NCBI GenBank assembly: GCA_025266875.1 | Contig: JALLLT010000002.1 | Span: 372,001-436,000, forward strand | Reading direction: 5' to 3' | From: Fennellomyces sp. T-0311 | Lineage: Eukaryota; Mucoromycota; Mucoromycetes; Mucorales; Lichtheimiaceae | DNA length: 64,000 nt | Shown here: one piece after another, positions 60,401 through 64,000 of the stretch | Position numbering within the stretch: position 1 is the stretch's first letter | Layout of the letters: every line of letters begins with the position of its first letter | Notes under the pieces: model-generated | Seen by the model: only the letters and a program-made list of their open reading frames with translations | Databases searched by the model: none | What the model was told of the DNA's origin: nothing | Position numbers and translations under genes: made by a program

Positions 60401-61632
60401 GAAGCCCCTCTCGCTCATTCTTCTTTGTAGCGTGTTCAATGTGATCAAGTCGTGGCTAGAAAATTACTACAACGAAGAGGAAGATAGACCCATGCTGCCC
60501 ATCTTATACAAGTTTACCGATAACATTGTCCGCGAATCAATGCAATTTGGTGCTGAGCAATTGATCAAACTTATCAAAAAGCGCATGGATACGGATGACG
60601 CAGGTCAGATCAAGAAAATGACATTGAATGTCCGTGCCTCGGATATGCCGCAGCCGATCCTACCAAAGAACATGAAGCGACTGCGATTCTTGGATATTGA
60701 TCCCCTCGAGTTGGCCAGGCAGCTGACCGTTATGGACTCCAAGCTATACAGTCGCATCAAACCGGTTGAGTGTTTGGACAAAAACTGGGGCAAGGGCGAC
60801 TCTGAGCACGTTGCCACCAACGTCAAGGCATCCATCGAATATTCGAATCAAGTGACTGCATGGGTGACGGACTCTATCCTAAGCAAAGATGAAGTGAAAA
60901 AGAGAGCAGCTGTAATGAAACACTGGATTACTGTTGCAGAGGTAACGTATTGAGTATATTTCATGGACTTTGCTTCCTTTATTAATTCCTTGGATAAAAG
61001 AAATGCCGGTTATTGAACAACTACAATACATGCATGGCCATTTTGTCTGCGTTCGATAACAGCTCGATTGGTCGCATGAAGCGTACATGGGAGGTATGGT
61101 AACCGAGTCTCTTGTGCTTAGCAACGATACTCACTGTTGTTTGTTTATGCAGCTCATGAATGCACGTACCATGCAAACCCTCACTGGTATTCGACGACTC
61201 ATGGGTGCGAACAAGAACTTTACAGAATACCGTGACATCATCCACAAAGTGAACCCTCCATGCATTCCTTTCCTTGGCATTTACCTGCAGGATTTGACAT
61301 TCATTGAAGACGGCAACAGTAACTTTTTGAAAAAATCCAATCATTTAATCAATTTCGCCAAGCGGATGAAGACGGCTGAAGTTATCCGTGAGTTGCAGCA
61401 ATACCAGTCAACTCCTTACCTTCTACAGGCTGTTCCCGACATGCAAGAGTTTATCAAGACGCATTTACAATCAAGTAGAGATGAAGAGACGCTGTACAAT
61501 TTGAGTTTAACTTTGGAACCTCGGTACGCCTGCCTTGTGGTGATGTTGATATTGTAATGCTGACATTTTTTTTTACTTAGCGAACGTGGCGAAGATACAA
61601 TCGCACGGCGATTGAAGGAATCTGGATTGTAA
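57467..61632 (+). CDS. Cdc25-type Ras guanine-nucleotide exchange factor (SH3-WW-RasGEF)
   Basis: Activates Ras by GDP/GTP exchange at membranes, upstream of cAMP or morphogenetic signalling. Exons are 57467-57603, 57661-57757, 57877-58434, 58501-58617, 58678-60150, 60207-60372, 60431-60941, 61001-61093, 61153-61523 and 61581-61632, giving about 1191 aa. Domains in order: SH3 at about 9-60 (ALYPYVS, SGWWDGW, RGWFPSNYV), a degenerate WW at about 145-172 lacking the second Trp, a good WW at 265-298, a helical middle region, RasGEF_N (FLLTYRSF block), and the catalytic Cdc25 domain (RLRFLDIDPLELARQL, NYNTCMAILSAFDNSSIGRM, PCIPFLGIYLQDLTFIEDG). The large exon is broken: the frame reaches TAA at 59779-59781 and coding resumes one frame over (RLDDIDEERRLKTT). 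One missing base in the G run at 59770-59774 would repair it, and no GT donor is available nearby. An assembly error is most likely. Confidence 0.9.
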
Positions 61633-62672
61633 AATACGTAAAAGGCTCTCTCTTTTACACACACTCGCACACACCCACGCACACTCGTTTAAACATATAC
61701 TTATGCCTTTTTAAGAGTGTCACTACTATATATTTTCTCGAAACGCGTGAATATAATCACACAGTACATTCATTTTCACCTTTTAGAGTTGGCATTGAAG
61801 TTATGATACGTCTTGCAAGTTTCTATTATTAGTGAGGTATAAACGAATACACATCGCAGTTCGTAGATACATACGTCGATATCAACTGAACGATCAAACA
61901 CCATGATGCGTAGGATAAAGTGAAGTGTGTGCATATAAACACTCCATATACGTACCTACCAATATACTTCTTGATCGACGGTCCGGCGTGATCTATCGGT
62001 AGTCTGTGTATGAATGGTGCATAGACTTATGACGTACATTTGGGTGACTGGCAAGGGGCAGAAACAAACCGACCAGCTTTGGAGGCGTAGTTGCAGTCGT
62101 AAAAGGACTCAGTGAGCCTAATAGGTTTGTATCAGAGAATGGCATACCCGTAAAATCTAGTTACGTACGTTTCTGAGATTAAAGGAGCTTTAGACATGGC
62201 ATGTGTATTGTATATGTTGGGACGGATGAATCCTTTAAAATTGTTGCTATATTAAAGAAAATTAAAGTTAGCCGGCTTGCAATGTTGATTATCTCTTGCA
62301 TAATAAGTACGGGTGAACCCATCTGAGCAAAAGTCCCTAGCAGCAACCATAGTGCATATATCGAAACAAAACCATCATTGTAAATCCTTTGGTACTGTGA
62401 ATGCAATATGGTACTGCAATAACTTTCCATTCAAAGCATGAGCTCCGTGTTATGGCGACATTAATATCTGGAAATAGTATGATAGGTGAGCTGATGTTGG
62501 CATGGCAGCAACCGGTAACGTCGCCGAAATTCCAACCCCGTTGCCGCAGCAACGCACCTGTGGCTTCCGAGGCTGCTGCGCCAACTGCAGGTTCGGACAA
62601 GGAATTGCTGCGGCAAAATCATTTAAAAGAGTTCAGCCCCAGCCAACTTTTTTTTTTTCAGCTTTATTTGCC
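61633..62672. other. Intergenic between RasGEF and eIF6
   Basis: Contains the RasGEF 3' end and the eIF6 promoter, with a TTTAAA element at 62632-62637 and a polypyrimidine run just before the eIF6 ATG. A GTTGC-CGCA-GCAAC hairpin lies near 62540. Minus-strand open frames here show no domain. Confidence 0.45.
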
Positions 62673-63530
62673 ATGGCTGTCCGTAAGTACTCTTGTTGAC
62701 TTGTCTAAAAGACGTGCGATTCTAATCGTGAATCTATTCCAGGCGCACAATTTGAAAATAGCAACGAAATCGGCGTCTTCTCGCGCCTCACAAACTCATA
62801 CTGCCTTGTGGCATTAGGAGGATCAGAAAATTTTTACAGGTATGTCAGGATCTGAGCATGGGAAAAAAGGTGAAAAGGCTGATAGATTCTTGTGCACAGT
62901 GTGTTTGAAGGTGAATTGGGCGATGTGATTCCTGTGATCCACACCTCGATTGCTGGCACGCGTATTGTCGGACGTCTCACCGCCGGCAACAAGAACGGCC
63001 TGCTGGTACCGAGCACGACTACCGACCAGGAACTTCAACACTTGCGCAACTCCCTTCCCGAGAAGGTTGCAGTTCAGCGTGTCGAGGAACGTTTGTCCGC
63101 TTTGGGCAACGTGATTGCATGCAACGACTATGTCGCCCTGTGCCACCCGGATATTGACCGTGAAACGGAAGAAATCATTGCAGACACCTTGCAAGTCGAG
63201 GTGTTCCGACAGACTGTGGCCGACAACGTGCTGGTTGGATCATACTGTGCCCTGAGCAACCAGGGCGGTTTGGTACATCCTCGCACGTCCATTCAAGATC
63301 AGGACGAATTGTCCTCCCTTCTCCAAATCCCGTTGGTGGCCGGTACCGTCAACCGTGGTTCCGACGTCATTGGCGCCGGCTGCGTCGTCAACGACTGGTC
63401 CGCCTTTGCTGGCATGGATACGACATCGACCGAATTGAGCGTCATCGAAAGCATCTTCAAGCTGCAAGACGCACAGCCCACCGCTATTGTGAACGAGCTT
63501 CGCGATACCTTGGTCGACACGTACTCATAA
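62673..63530 (+). CDS. TIF6: Eukaryotic translation initiation factor 6
   Basis: Ribosome anti-association factor that binds the 60S subunit and acts in its nucleolar maturation. Three exons (62673-62682, 62743-62839, 62900-63530) give 245 aa, the exact family length. The first exon holds only 10 nt of coding sequence (MAV and one base). The joined start reads [20 protein letters not shown], which is diagnostic. Further blocks are [60 protein letters not shown] and [20 protein letters not shown]. Missing the 10-nt exon would lose the start, so automatic annotation may begin this gene wrongly. Confidence 0.97.
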
Positions 63531-63678
63531 ATTCGCCATTGAAACATCCAACGCACTACACAACACACGCAACACACACCAACAACCTCCCCATATTACT
63601 TCTCGACTTTTTTTTATCTTTCTTCGCTTGTAATATACAATTCTAGATCATCTTCATGAAAAATATAATTGTTTTCAT

Positions 63679-64000
63679 TTATGCGCGGCCAAGGCGTCGC
63701 GCTGCTGAAGATAAACTCATGCCCCGCTGTCCAACCACATCCAGTTGTCCCATAAAACTATAGCATGCGTCCATAAGCTGCTCCGTTTGGCATTGTTGGT
63801 TGGTGATGCTTACCTTGCTGAATTGTGAACACACGTTCCTCCGAGTGCAACCCGTACTCCGGGTGTGGATGCATTAAGCTGCGCCACATAACGCGCTTCT
63901 TCAAACGTGGCACCGCCCACCATGAATACGATGATATCTTGTGGTCTAATCCATGCTTTAGATCGACGGCTTGGTGCCAGGTGAGCTTTACCTTTCCCGA
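63679..64000 (-). CDS. VPS45: Vacuolar protein sorting protein 45, C-terminal part (Sec1/Munc18 family)
   Basis: The gene runs off the right edge; only the last two exons are visible (64000-63814 and 63757-63679), joined by a 56-nt intron. The sequence [20 protein letters not shown] followed by [20 protein letters not shown] matches the C-terminal domain of Vps45 rather than Sec1, Sly1 or Vps33. The tail is [11 protein letters not shown] and then a short basic end. Vps45 regulates the Tlg2/Tlg1/Vti1 SNAREs in Golgi-to-endosome transport. The stop at 63679 lies 149 bp from the eIF6 stop, so the two genes are convergent. Confidence 0.9.

Noticed and set aside
62337..62600. Minus-strand open frame upstream of eIF6
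   Set aside because: Lies in the eIF6 promoter, shows no domain, and its Ala-rich start reflects local G+C-rich sequence.

Overview
The window is eukaryotic, nuclear and fungal. Genes are mostly interrupted by short GT-AG introns, usually about 50-100 nt, often with a CTAAC/CTGAC-type branch point just before the acceptor. Promoters carry loose TATA boxes and 3' ends carry AATAAA-like signals. The gene set fits an early-diverging filamentous fungus, most probably Mucoromycota (Mucorales-like). It combines a sphingolipid C9-methyltransferase, an Mss51 homologue, a Cdc25-type RasGEF with SH3 and WW domains, a WNK-type kinase and a small stand-alone class I methyltransferase. This assignment is inference from gene content and intron style; no marker gene was searched.

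Layout. 0.5-7 kb: sphingolipid C9-methyltransferase, mitochondrial ATP synthase alpha (ATP1), a small mitochondrial-looking protein and an Avt-type amino-acid transporter (minus strand). 8.5-12.2 kb, minus strand: an orphan class I methyltransferase and an alpha-arrestin. 15.9-19.5 kb: a WNK-type kinase (plus), convergent with a UIM+UBZ4 protein (minus). 22-27.1 kb is a dense block: a Ca3427/THI5-like solute-binding-fold protein and GNA1 (convergent), a YciI-like mitochondrial protein divergent from GNA1, a short protein made only of a Nic96/Nup93 N-terminus, and an EI24/Rrt8-like membrane protein. 31.4-38.9 kb: a large SNT1/NCoR-type SANT corepressor and an Fpk1/Nrc2-type AGC kinase. 46-47.8 kb: a Dal5-like MFS transporter. 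52.9-64 kb: MSS51, CDS1 (CDP-DAG synthase), a Cdc25-type RasGEF, eIF6 (TIF6) and the C-terminal end of VPS45, cut by the window edge.

Between these lie gene-poor, A+T-rich tracts at about 12.2-15.9, 19.5-22, 27.1-31.4, 38.9-45.9 and 47.8-52.9 kb. They hold no intact transposon I can name. They do hold diverged repeat copies (19.83/27.65 kb and 28.70/29.52 kb), two related ORF tails (28.2/43.8 kb), an orphan terminal exon, a 26-bp tandem duplication and a strong palindrome. This is the pattern expected of old, decayed mobile DNA.

The genes do not form one pathway. Loose themes are membrane lipids and trafficking (sphingolipid methyltransferase, CDS1, VPS45, arrestin, an AGC kinase of the flippase-kinase class), mitochondria (ATP1, MSS51, YciI-like, the small presequence protein) and signalling (RasGEF, WNK, AGC kinase). 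I found no operon-like or clearly novel multi-gene system. The best leads are the WNK kinase with OSR1-like and SAM-like domains, the free-standing Nic96 N-terminal protein, the UIM/UBZ4/PIP-like protein, and a one-base frame break in the RasGEF.
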